DNA from: Piscicola geometra
Taxonomy: Eukaryota > Annelida > Clitellata > Hirudinida > Piscicolidae
Assembly: GCA_943735955.1 (NCBI GenBank)
Contig: OX030965.1
Location: forward strand, 6,471,503-6,535,502
Reading direction: 5' to 3'
Length of the DNA: 64,000 nucleotides
This document shows, one piece after another, positions 25,713-55,000 of the stretch; positions within the stretch are counted from its first letter, which is position 1; the number at the start of each line of letters is the position of its first letter. The position numbers and the translations under genes were made by a program. Below the pieces are notes generated by a model. It saw nothing but the letters and a program-made list of their open reading frames with translations. It was not told where the DNA came from and made no database searches.

Positions 25713-26510
25713 GTAAGTGGAAGACCAACACACTCTGCACGCCTCAAAGCCTCTCAGGTAGCATTCTTTCATTGCTTCAAGCACGCAAATAATCCATTAT
25801 AAATGAATATATATACTTGAATAACTATTAATATAATATATAAATGTTAAGACACGTATTAGGTGTGTCTTAACGTTTCTTCAATGTATATTAACAATAT
25901 TAATTTTCTTTTGGTATACCTATCACAAATTCATAACCCTCGATATGCCCTAGTAGGATAATGGGGAAGGTATAAATGAATAGAGTGGTAAAAATGCTTG
26001 GCTGAAGAGGAATCATTGAAAGCTCTTCATTCTAAGACATTATCTCGCTTGGAAGAAGGATTAGGTCCAGCTTAAAAGGTGGGGTTTGCCTTAAGAAACT
26101 CAAATTTTATTGATTTTTAATCATTCATAAGAGTTAATTAGCTCATTAAATATATTGTATTTAAGAAAACATTATTTTTTTGATTTTGAAATTCAATAGA
26201 TTACTTGCAAAATGTTTAACCAAACTAATTTATCGAAAAATTCTTTTTTTTCGGGTTGGAAAAAAAGAATTAATAAAATAGTGCGACAGCGTCGAAAAAA
26301 TAACAAAAAAGATATTTTAAAAGCAAAATTCAAAGAAAGCTGATATCAAATTTAGGTTTAAAAAAAGTGTACCGTTTAATACTTCTTAGTTTTATAGCGT
26401 ATAGGGAATAGCGATTTTAGTTTTTATCCCGTCGCTTTTTATTTATTTATAATCTTCTAATAAATTTCATTATAAGTAAGAAATCATATTATATCATTTC
26501 CATTTAAAAG
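25713..26510. other. SoxB upstream region
   Basis: AT-rich sequence, no gene. The consensus donor at the end of the minisatellite could belong to a 5' UTR exon of SoxB, but this is not provable here. Confidence 0.3.
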
Positions 26511-29500
26511 ATGAGAGAAGAAAACTTTAAAAAGAATTTTCAAAGCCTTGAAGCAGGAAAAAATGACACTGCAAAGTTTTCAGTTTCCACAATTGAAACA
26601 ACTTCAACTACTGATACTACAAAAGCTATTTTCAAAAATAATCTTTCAACCACGCTAACGCCCTCAACAGAGGACATTACATCATGTATTACTGAAACTT
26701 CCTCAGTTTCGAATATGTATTCAACTTCAGCATGCCAATCTGTTAAAAAAACAGAAATCGATACATCTATTTTGTCTACTTCTTCAAATATTCCATTTAC
26801 AAAATCGATGGAAATCGAGCCAGCAAATGTTACGACGTCAGCTCTATCAAACCAAAAAACAGAATCGTCGAAAAATTATGCTGTCGCAAGTGCTTCAGAT
26901 TCTCCAGATAAATCATTCTCTACCGAAGATAACAAGCTTTCAAATGCTGAAAACACTGAAAAAAAGTCTGATTTGGAAAAAAATGTCTTAAATAATAAAA
27001 ATCTTTCAGTGTCTCTAAAAACTTTTCCCGATGCTGCCACTTTACTTACGGAATTGTCAGAACAAAAAACAACGAAGAAGGAAAATTTAAACGAAAGGAA
27101 CAAAACTATGAAAGTCGTTCCTAGCGATGCCGAAACCTCGACAGAAGTATCGAAGAGCGAGTGTGCATTGAAAAGTTCTGTGGCTGGAATACCGAGAGTT
27201 GGCGATTTTGAAGACTCAACGATAGCTCTCAACGTTTCAGGTGCCTACAATGGGTTTAAATTTTCGAAAGAAACTGTGGAAAAAACATCATCGACAACAG
27301 AAGCAGAAGCATCCAAAATTGCTACAACCGCAACCTTAATGGCAGCAGAAACATCAAAAGAAGAGGCTACTACATCAACAACATTAGAAGCAAAAATTGA
27401 AAAAAGCCTAACCGATGCAACTACCTTAGAAAACAAAACAACACTTATAACTTCATCAGCGGCAACCACAACAGCAGTTACATCTTCAAATACAACAATG
27501 ATAAAAACATCCGTTTTGTCAAAAACTTTAAACCAAGAAACATCCGCAACTATCACTCCATCTCTCTTTGCCTCATCTTCTTCTCCAATTTCATCTTTTA
27601 TACTGTCAGTAACCATCTTCTCATCATTACCAGCAACATCTATAGATTCAATAACAACAAGCAAAACACCAATCACAGAAATAGCAACCACACCAACTCC
27701 AACAGCAAAGATTTTACCTTTGCCGACTTTAAAAACGTCGGTTAACTCTTTGAAATCACTTTTGACAACGTCTACAGCAACTGATATAAACGTACTTAAC
27801 ACTGCTCCTATAAGTTCTGAAAACTTAATTGTAACAACTGATTTCCTAACGATAACCACGACTAATACAAAAACATCTTTATCAACAATTGCCACTTTTT
27901 CTTCATTCACTACACCAAAGATGATGGCAACAACACCCATTCCAGCTGTTCTCCCAAACATTAAAATGAGTGCTCCAAAAATTGTGTTCACTACTAAAAC
28001 TCCAACACCAACAACACCATCAACAAACATCATTTTATACCCGTCCACAACAACTTCTTCAGCTTCACTTTGTAATAACGTCTCTAAAACAATCTTGACT
28101 TCTTCTTCTTCAGAAGTTTCAAAATCTTCACTTGAAAGCAAAAATGACTTCAAAAGTCAAAAAACGCTCAAATCTGAAAAATTAGAACTTAAAGATAACA
28201 GAGGAAAGAGGAAGCGACCAAATGAAAACGATGGGAAATGTTTGCAAGAAAACAGCTCCCAGTTAGATACCCAGTCGCAAAAAGTACTTGAAAAGACAGA
28301 TGAAAGTTCTGTTAACAGTGATAGTTTTGAAAATGGGAAAAAGAAAAAACTGATTTTCTATGGAGAATCAAACATGGAAACTGAAAACGGAAAAGGTTTA
28401 ACCAGTACATTTTCCACAAACGATGGCTCAATTTCTTATAGTAATTTAAAAAATTCAAAAAACAACGATGAAGAATATATACCAAAAAAGAGAAGTCAAA
28501 GTGTTAAAAAGAACGAGCTTAGTAAAGTAAAAAACCTGTCAGTCACGGAAAAAACTAAAAAAACTAAGCAAGAAAACAAGACAGGAAAGAATGCTAGTGC
28601 TGAATCTACAGAACTCAATAAAGTCAAACCAGCTACAACGAACGAAGTTGTGTTTAAAATAAAAGAGAATGTAAGTAATTTTTATAAAGATAATAAAATA
28701 AAATATGACAGTTTTCCTGGGAAGAAAAACAATACGAAAGCTTACAGCAATGACATTTCTGGAGTGGATAGTGTTACACATAGTAACATAGTTTCCCTGA
28801 AAAATCAAATTTCAGAAAATTCTAGAAAGTTAGAAAATAACGTGGCTTTGTGTCAACAACAGCAACAGCAACAAAGTGTTGAGTCATATCAGCATCAACT
28901 TTACCAAAAACAAAATATTAATATAGTACAAGATGAAACTAAACTACAAAAAGTTATTTTCGATGAAAACAACAATAATGTCCTGATGAGCGATCAGGGA
29001 AGCAGCGAGCAAACTCCATCTACTTCTTTAAACAACGAAGAAGCATCAAACGAAACTAAAATGTTGCATTTGTTACAGTCGCAACAGCAACAGCAACAAC
29101 AACTCTACCAGCAATACTTGTTGCAACAACAGTTTCTGAAAGAACAAATGGAACACAAAGTTGTTGAACCAGATGCTGAAAAAAATACGGACCAAAGTCA
29201 AAACTTTTTTCCGATTTATTCCTCGTTAACTTACAACAACCAACCACATCAACAGCAAGATCAGCAACAAAAACAACAGCAACAAAACTACTACAACAAC
29301 GAGGAAATTGAAGGAAGTCATAGTTTCCAAGAGCTGAGACCAATCGATCCAGACCAGTTCAAATTGTATGGTGCGTCCCATTTATCCGAGCAAGATCAAA
29401 TGAACTTCCAGCAAAATTACATGTTCCAACAGCTGCTTCAACAACCACAACACTTCCAGCAACAACACTATGAAACGCCTAAAAGCTTAACAAGTGAACA

Positions 29501-31496
29501 GACAAAAAAGTTAGCCGTCAATGAAATGTACGCTCAACAGCAACAACTGCTGCAGCAACAACATCAACAGCAACAACAACACCAACAACAACAGCAACAT
29601 CAACAACAAAAACAACAAACACAACATTCTTCAAATCAGAATGAAATTCAAAAAAGTTTTCATGAAAAGATGTCGATGTATCAACCAAAAAAACAGCAAG
29701 CTGTATCGTCGTCGCCTCAAACCAACGATCAGCAGGACTTCAACCCTCTCCAAATCAATCTTCCAGAAGATGACGCCGTTCAAAATGTTTCACCACAGAC
29801 GAAGATTTCTCAAAGTAGCATAATTCAAAACTTCCTTTTGAGTCAGCTCAGTCAGAATGGCGAACAAGGCTCAAACGGTTTGAACTTTTCGTCATCTTTC
29901 ACTAACTCGATTTCCACCATCACCATTCCTGGAAATCTTTTTATCACTAAAAATAAAAACAATAATGATAATGAAGACAAAAGTGAAAAACTATCCAACG
30001 AGTCCAAGGTTATTCATTATTTTATATTTTCGATGAGCATTGAATTAATTAAAAACATTAATTTATAATTTTCTAAAAGTTTGGAAAAAAATAAATCATT
30101 TTCTTTTATTTCAAGGTTTGAAACTTTTACACACACTTTATTTTAAGCCACATCGGAAACCAATTTACATTGTCCCATTCAGGTTAAACGTCCAATGAAC
30201 GCTTTCATGGTGTGGTCAAGAGTTGAAAGAAGGAAGATTTCTCAGGCCAACCCGACCATGCATAATTCTGACATCTCGAAGAAACTGGGCAGTGAATGGA
30301 AAAACATGCCTGACGACAAAAAGTGCTTTTATAAAGACGAAGCGAAAAGACTCAGAACTGAGCACATGATTCATCATCCAGACTACAAATACAAGCCGAG
30401 AAGACGTCGCAACGCTGTTACTAATGGTGCAAACACCTTTGTTAATATTCCAGCGAATCTTCTGAGCTCTATAAAGATTCCACAACTGATTGCCAACGCT
30501 ACTAGTATTTCTTTGAAGGGAAATGCATCTTTTGTCGATGGTTTGAACCTGAATACTTCTTCTAATGATAACACAATGACTACAATTAACTTTGTTAACA
30601 ACACTGTTGAAGTTGGAAACAACAACAGTAAAAGCCACAATGTTAACAACGTCAGCACGGCAACAAATAACAATTCTATCAGTGGCAATGATAGCAGCAG
30701 CAACAACAACACAAGCGTTCACTACAACTACAACAACGACCATTCGAAAATTTCTACCCCATCATTCAACACACAACAATTTGAGATCCAACAACAACAG
30801 TTATTGTTACAGCAACAATATCAACAAATGCAACAACAAAACACAGAAAGATTATATCACAATCCCAATTCTTATCTACAGAATCTCCAGCCTATGAAAG
30901 ACGACGAGAATGAAGAAGACAACAACAAAAGTCTTCAACAACAATTACAACAAATACAATATCACAACTTTCTGATTCAGCTACAACAACAACAGCAACA
31001 AAATCTGGCAAATCAAAGCTTCTTGAATGGAGATGCTAGCATGACTGAACTCAAACAAGACAACCACAACAACCACGATCAATTGAAAGCTGCCCACTAT
31101 AGCCTTGACAAGTCGCAGCTAGGAAGTCAAGAAATTTACCAAGAGCAACTCAAAACCAATCATTTACTTGAAGACAACTCAGATAAGCTAACTCAAAATC
31201 TCTTCCAATTACCAAACCAAAATCTTCTCAACACGCAACAACTAAACACACAACAGATCAACTACCCACCTTATTACTTCCCAAACAACACCAGCTACTC
31301 TCTTCCCTTCATCAACCAGTTCCAAAACATGCAACAGCAAGAATCTCCAATGCAACACGACACCTACAATCACTCCTCCAACCATTCCACCGCAGCCATC
31401 AACACCCTTCCATCTCCCGTTACTGCTACAGCGAGTACAGTGCCTTCATACATGGAAAGGAATGGAGCAATTAACTATTCCATTCCTAAAGACTAA
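26511..31496 (+). CDS. SoxB: SoxB-type HMG-box transcription factor with very long N-terminus
   Basis: Sox-family DNA-binding regulator. Exons: 26511-30008 and 30183-31496, joined in phase 0 across a 174-bp intron (AAG|GTTATT, a weak donor, to TTCAG|GTT); about 1,603 residues. The start has an in-frame TAA six bases upstream (26505). The HMG box begins exactly at the second exon with [13 protein letters not shown] and continues [25 protein letters not shown] and [12 protein letters not shown] (30183-30410). These fit SoxB better than C, E or F, although ERRKI recalls SoxC. Residues 1-1166 are odd: a Thr/Ser/Ala-rich region (about 27250-28130), a Lys/Glu-rich part with basic clusters such as KKKKL and KKRS, then poly-Gln tracts (28855-29630). 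The C-terminal 360 residues are Asn/Gln-rich. Usual SoxB proteins are 300-450 residues. An alternative is that the first exon also makes a separate product by intron retention, ending at a stop at 30066. Confidence 0.85.
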
Positions 31497-33341
31497 TCAA
31501 ATAACTCATTTTGAATTTTTATTGAATGCCTTTTATATGATGACTTACGTGTTCATTTTTAATGATTATACCTGGGATTGTTCTTGGGCGTTAGTTTTAT
31601 CTGAGTTGTTTTTGATATCCTTGATTTAAATTATTTGGGTTTCAATTTTATTTTAAGGATGCATGAAATGGTTTAGTGTGAAAGTAAGTAATTAATTTAT
31701 TCTAATTAAAAAAAGAGAATTATTTTAAGATTTAAAAACATTTTCGTTTGAGTAACTGTACAATATGTCGAGTGCTGTTATTACTGTCTTAGATGTAACA
31801 TTTTTTGTGTGTGGAGATTCTTTTAAATGTTTGCCATTTTACATTTTAATACTCGAAAACTTCTTATTAAATTCTAATAATATTTCATGAAAACTTGCTT
31901 TCACTATCGTTTAATCTTTTAACACAATTAACAGCATTCTTAGCAGCAATTATTTCACATATAAAAAAAGCTAACTTGAAATTTTGTGTTCACAAACTTT
32001 AAAACATTGAAAAACAAATTCTATTGACCTTTTTGATCCTAACAAATGAATTTCAATTATAATTTCCTTTGTTATAAAAGAATATATTTTTACAATTGTC
32101 ATATTTCGAAACTCTATTATTAACAAACCATTCGATTCAAAGAAAATTATATCTTTCAATGCTTTTTGAATTTAGGATACATATTCAATAAAAATAGGTT
32201 TAAAAAAGTTTAATAAAATCAGTTTAAAGTGAGAAATTTCTACACAATAGATTCATATTTACCTAGAGATGTTTTAGAAAAAATATTTTTATTATAAAAA
32301 ATTCTTGTCACGAACAGTAAACAGAATTTATTCAATAATACATTTAAGTTTCTTATAAATCTGCATTTTGAAAATAGCTTTCAAATCTTCAGCAAGAAAA
32401 TAAACAAAAATCTCAAAGCAATGGTTAAAAAAGACATGTAAAGTTTATTTGAAAAATATAAAAATCGAAAAAAAAGAAAAAAATAAATCTTAGAATTAAA
32501 TGGTTATGCACTTTAGATTCTTTTTTTTTCATTAGCGACGTTTTTACGATTAACAATCTCAAGCATATTCATTATATTTTTGCCTTTAATAAAAAAATGT
32601 TTTTCGGAAGGTCAATGAATATCTAAAAATACATCACAATAAAATTTTTCAGGACTCTTATTTACATAAGTCGTAAAGAAGAAACGAAGTGGAAGAAGGC
32701 AAATCTGAAAGAAAAAAAACATAAAAAAACTTAAAAGATAATCTTCATAAATAAAACCTAAAGTAAAAACTGAGCATTTTCCAGAGTTTTTCAAAGAAAC
32801 AAATACTTTGAAATGATAGAGAGAAGGGGACGGAAGGGAGAAAACAGCAGCGCAGCTCAATTGCTTCTATGTTGATGTTAGAGGGTGCCCACGTTATTTC
32901 AGTCTGTGTCATACAGCCAGCCTTTGCATATAATGAATCTTTAAGTCGTTTGAGAAGACAGAAACAACAATATTCTGTTCCAAATTTAAGAAACAGTTCT
33001 CGTAACTAGTGTAAATTATTGAGAGTTTTCTCGCTGATAACTTATTAGGATAAACAAGTTTTCCTGGTGACAGAGGTGCTTAGAATGTGAGTTATTCAAG
33101 AAATTTTTATCAATATGGTCTGAATTGTTGGAAAATTTCAAAGACTTTACTTCTAGCAAATCGATTTTTTAGAGTTCTAGTAGTGTGATATGAACAAGAT
33201 TTTATAGCTAAACTTACAAGAAGCTATTTTAAAAAAACTTCCATTTTACCCCTTGGTCTATCAGTGTTCCATTTCAATGTTAAATTCTTATCCCTTCATT
33301 CCACTACCACTTTTATTACAAACAACTCCACTATAACCAAA
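31497..33341. other. SoxB-kinesin intergenic DNA
   Basis: AT-rich with no gene. A GC-richer stretch at about 32820-32950 and an AAT|GTGAGT donor-like site at about 33090 may mark the promoter and a 5' UTR exon of the kinesin gene. Confidence 0.35.
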
Positions 33342-33406
33342 ATGAACACAACTAAAATCAACCCGCAACCAATGTCTCAAAAAGCACCCCAGCCAAGCCC
33401 GGTGAT

Positions 33407-33419
<13 letters not shown>
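33342..33419 (+). promoter_or_regulatory. upstream ORF overlapping the kinesin start
   Basis: An ATG at 33342 (and an in-frame one at 33372) opens a 25-codon frame ending in TGA at 33417-33419, 10 bases past the kinesin ATG at 33407 and in another frame. If it is in the mRNA, it would limit initiation at the kinesin start. Confidence 0.35.
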
Positions 33420-50577
<17,158 letters not shown>

Positions 50578-53500
50578 ACTCTTCAGTTTTATTATTTTGT
50601 ATTACAATAATTAGATATGAGTTACCATCTCATTTAAGATTTAGTTTTAGTTTTTATTTTAGTCTTCAAAGTTATTATATATTTTTTTATAGTTAAACAT
50701 TAAAAACTCGATTTTAAAAAGACTCATTTTCCAGTTTGAAGTTTTACATTGACTCTGTGGCTTAAAATGTGTAGATAGGATGTACGTAAGACTCTTTTAG
50801 AGAGTTTGAGACAGTATATAATTAATTAATTTTAAACTTGTTATCTTCAATAACCTGAACTTCAATATCACGTCGATGCACCACTTTCAAGTAGACTTAG
50901 CCGATTTAATTGTGATTTATTGTCAATATATTATTTTGTGAGTTTAACACTATAATTATAAAATAATGATCATTAAATAAAATTTCACTAAATTCAGTTA
51001 TAAAATGTTTATATTTATATATATATATAAGTTTAAGGAGTTTCCTACATAATCGTTGTCTTCTATCTAGCTGTAATATAAAGAAGCTTTTTGCCCTTCA
51101 AACTCGCTTCTTGATGTGGTGATGGCTGCTCACCTTGAGCCGAAAATATTTCTGACATTTAGTAAACATTATTTGATAAACATTGTTTTTGAGAATATCA
51201 AAATTAATGAGTAGTAAACTATTTTTTGATTTTCCGTAATGGAAATAATAATTGGTCTATTAGGGTTTTAAATTGTAGAGTTTACTCGAATGCTTTTAAA
51301 CTACTAACAATATAAAGTATTTGTGAAACATTATATAGATTTTATATTCATTTTTATATATAATTCTATTAAAATGTTTTTATGATTGTCTAAACTCAAA
51401 AAGCTTACTCTTTGAACATCACTTGATTTGTGTTGTGTGTATTTTCATTCCATATTTGTGCATATTTTAGTTAATTTATATTTTCAAACAAAAACAGGTT
51501 TTTTATATTTATTTCAAAAATTTCTTGATTACTTAAAGAGATTATTACGAAAAATGAAATTTTAAAACTATTCTCAATTTTCATGGCTCACATCCGAACT
51601 AAAATTATTTAAAATCAATCTAGTCCAAACTTTAAAAACCCTTTTGAAAAACTTTTAAGCAATACAATTATTCAAAAGTATCGAAACCAAAACCAACCAA
51701 AACCTATCCTAAACCTACCCAAACCGTCGCAAAATGTTAAACATTGTTTCAAACCGTTATAATTCATCGTGTAACACGTTTGAATGAGTTTTGAAAACCA
51801 CTTTACAAAAATGTAAAAGTTTTTTGAACATAACTTAATATTTATATAGCATTTAATCGTTGAAAGTGCTGTAGTCTAAAGTAATTGAAAGTGAAACATT
51901 GTAGAAATATATTATTTAAGCTTTTAATAATTTCTAATTTCAAGAATAAACTGAAACAACTCTAAGTGTTGTAGTTTAGAATTCAAAAGTATTAGGTGAC
52001 TATCTTCTATATGCGTAGTTTTTCATCTCAATGTGTCTGCTTAAAACAGTGTATTTAAATATCTTGAAATAAAGATTTTTTAAATGTATATAATTTATAA
52101 ATCTTAGGTTTGATGGTATAGTACTATTATATATCTATGTATAGATATAAAATTCAAATATATTTAAGTTTAAAGTATTGGTGTTGTTTTAATGAATTGA
52201 ATTGAATTATAAATCAACTGAGTTTGTTCATACACCTATATTTTTTCATTTAGAAACTTTATTGTTATTTAAAGTATTAAAGAATTGCTTAACAATGCTA
52301 TCATTTTTTCCTACCCCAAGTTTTCAATTGTTTAACTAATTCAATGTTTAATGAGTTTTTAAAGTTGAAATGATTTTGAACACATGTGTTTTTGCTCATT
52401 TTTCATCATATAACTCCTCACTGCTAGAAAATCGTGAATGAAGCATAATGCACTTGTAATGTGGCGCGTTATAAACTAGTTTAAATACGATGTTAACCAT
52501 AATTATTAGAGTATTTATATATGTATAAATGTATACTTAAATAACTTGCATTTCACTGTTAATATCTTATTGTTAATATCTGTTATTGTTTGAATTTCAA
52601 CTTAAATCCTTCAGTTAATAATAATATTAATAACGGTTATGAATACCTTTATCCTTTTTGCAAATGACAATTGAAATCTCACTTAATTGTTTATTTTTTT
52701 TCATTTTATTTGTTTTAAAATGTTCATTCCACTCATATTCACTGGTGTTCGGGAACTTTATAGAGCAAACACTCAAGAAAAAAGTTCAAACAGCAAAAAG
52801 AGCTGATGAATTCTTAATAAATTTATTGCTTTAGTGCCGTTATTGGTTATTCAATTGAAGGGCTAGATTGTTTTGTTGTCATAATAAACTCAGTATTTAC
52901 AAGAGATTTCTTTACATAGTTTTTTAAAAGTTTACCTATTTGAATTTTGAAAAGATTTATAAAAAAGTAATGCCTACTAAATTTTCATTAGAAAAAAAAA
53001 ACTTTATAAAAATGTAAACTATCTGATAATTAGAATGAAGAGATTTTTTTAGTTTATTTATTAATCGAATCATCAATATTTCTAGTTCACACAAGACCAA
53101 ATCTTAAAAAGAAAATTTTAAATAATAGAAGTCATTGGTATCTTTTTGAACGAATTTCATGAAAAAAATCTAGTCAGATGATTTTCAAATTTCAAACACG
53201 TTTCTGTAATGATTCGTTTTTTTGCCAAAATAAAATTAACAAAGTATTTGAAAATTGATATGAGTTTCAGAAAAAATTCTTTACCACTGAATCTTAAGTA
53301 AAAATTTTATTTTCGTAACTATAATGATAATGAAAATATAATAAGACCTCAAAATGTTGTTTTCTATATAGCTCCATAAAGAATGAGATTTTCATTAAAC
53401 TCATATTTGGTGCTAAGCTCCAAGTTTATTGCTTAAATATCATAATAGTTGTGACAATAGACTTTTCACTGAAGGCCTCCAGTCTCCAATAAGGAAGGCT

Positions 53501-53700
53501 GGTGAAGAAGTCGGTGGTGGGGGAGGATAGGTGAAAGTGAGAAATGAGAGATAGATGGGATGGATAGAGGAAAAAAATTGATGAAAAAAAGAGAATGATT
53601 AATAAATTGATAACTATGAATAGATAGAGATAAAAGAATGCATGGATAAAAATAAATAGATGAATAGGTGGTTGGATGGTTGAGAGGCTGGAGGGAGGGC
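50578..53700. other. intergenic DNA between convergent genes
   Basis: AT-rich sequence that should hold the 3' ends of the kinesin (+) and tropomyosin (-) transcripts. No exon, hairpin or transposon was recognised. Confidence 0.5.
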
Positions 53701-54911
53701 TCAAAAGTTGGCGAGTTCTGAGAAAGTTCCGTCCAGGTCCTCACTGATGCCCTTGTACTTCTCCTTCTCCGACAACAACTCGTCTGTGTTGGTGTTGTTG
53801 ATGCAATTGTAACTGCTGCTGTTAATGTTTTAGTGTTTCAGTGATAGTGCTTATGATATTTTGATTCGGTTACCGTTAGTGTTTTTGTGTTGTAGTTTGT
53901 GTAATAATGTTGTTGTTAATGTTATAGTGATGTAGTAGATGTAACTATGTTGTTAGTATAGGGCTGCTTTTGAAGCAAAACATATTTATTTTAGTGGTGT
54001 TGTTTGTTCAAATCGCATGATAGATAGTGATTTTCAATCAATCAATCAAATAGATTTCTATAGCGCTCTTTCTTCAAATTCTTAGTTTAGTAATTTTAAA
54101 ATATTTTTATGCACTATTCAAGTATTTAATATATTAATTAATATTTTAAAACTTTCATATTTTGAAAGATGATTAAACTCAAACAAAAGTGAACCTTCAA
54201 GTCTGTCAATCTCCTTTTGCAGCTTCGAAACTGCCCTCTCAGCCTCCGAAGCCCTGTTCTCAGTCTAATTAAAAAAACAAACATTATAAAACAAATATTT
54301 ACAATATGTTGTATAATAAACAAATAAACCCTTAAATTATTAAATGAGTACAAATACATGTAATTGTAGAAAAGAAAAAAACGAAAATTTATATATAAAA
54401 AGTAGCAAGATTTAGAACAGCACTGCGGCAATAAAACAATAGAATAAAAATACAAAAACAATTAAACAAATAAAAAAAAACTGAAAAAACTTAAAAAACT
54501 CAGCAAAACTATAAAAACAAGTCAAAATATAAAAACAGGTCAAAATATAAAAACAGGTCAAAAATATAAAAACAGGTCAACAATAAATACCTAAAGCAAC
54601 AACACAACACATTAAGAAAAGCCTAAATGCCAAAACCTTGCACCGATAAAACAACAACAACGACAACAACAACACAAAAACGAAAAAAAACTCAAAACGA
54701 CAAGAAAAACATACATCCTTAAGACGACTGGTGAGATCTCTGATGGTTTCCTCGTAACTCTCCTCTCTCTGCAGCGCCTGTGGTGCAGAGGGATTGGAAG
54801 GAGGTGTGTGTGAATGCGTATAGCGTTGTAACTCAAAATATTTGCATTAATATATATGGGTTTATTCTGTGTGATTTATATTTTTCAGCGCTTTCATCAT
54901 CACCACCATCG

Positions 54912-55000
<89 letters not shown>

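Noticed and set aside
27245..28153. 302-codon minus-strand frame, Val-rich
   Set aside because: Antisense shadow of the Thr/Ser-rich SoxB exon; no splice or composition support of its own.
51064..51075. TATCTAGCTGTA resembles part of mature miR-9
   Set aside because: Only 12 bases agree, the 5' seed is absent and no complementary arm lies nearby, so no precursor hairpin.
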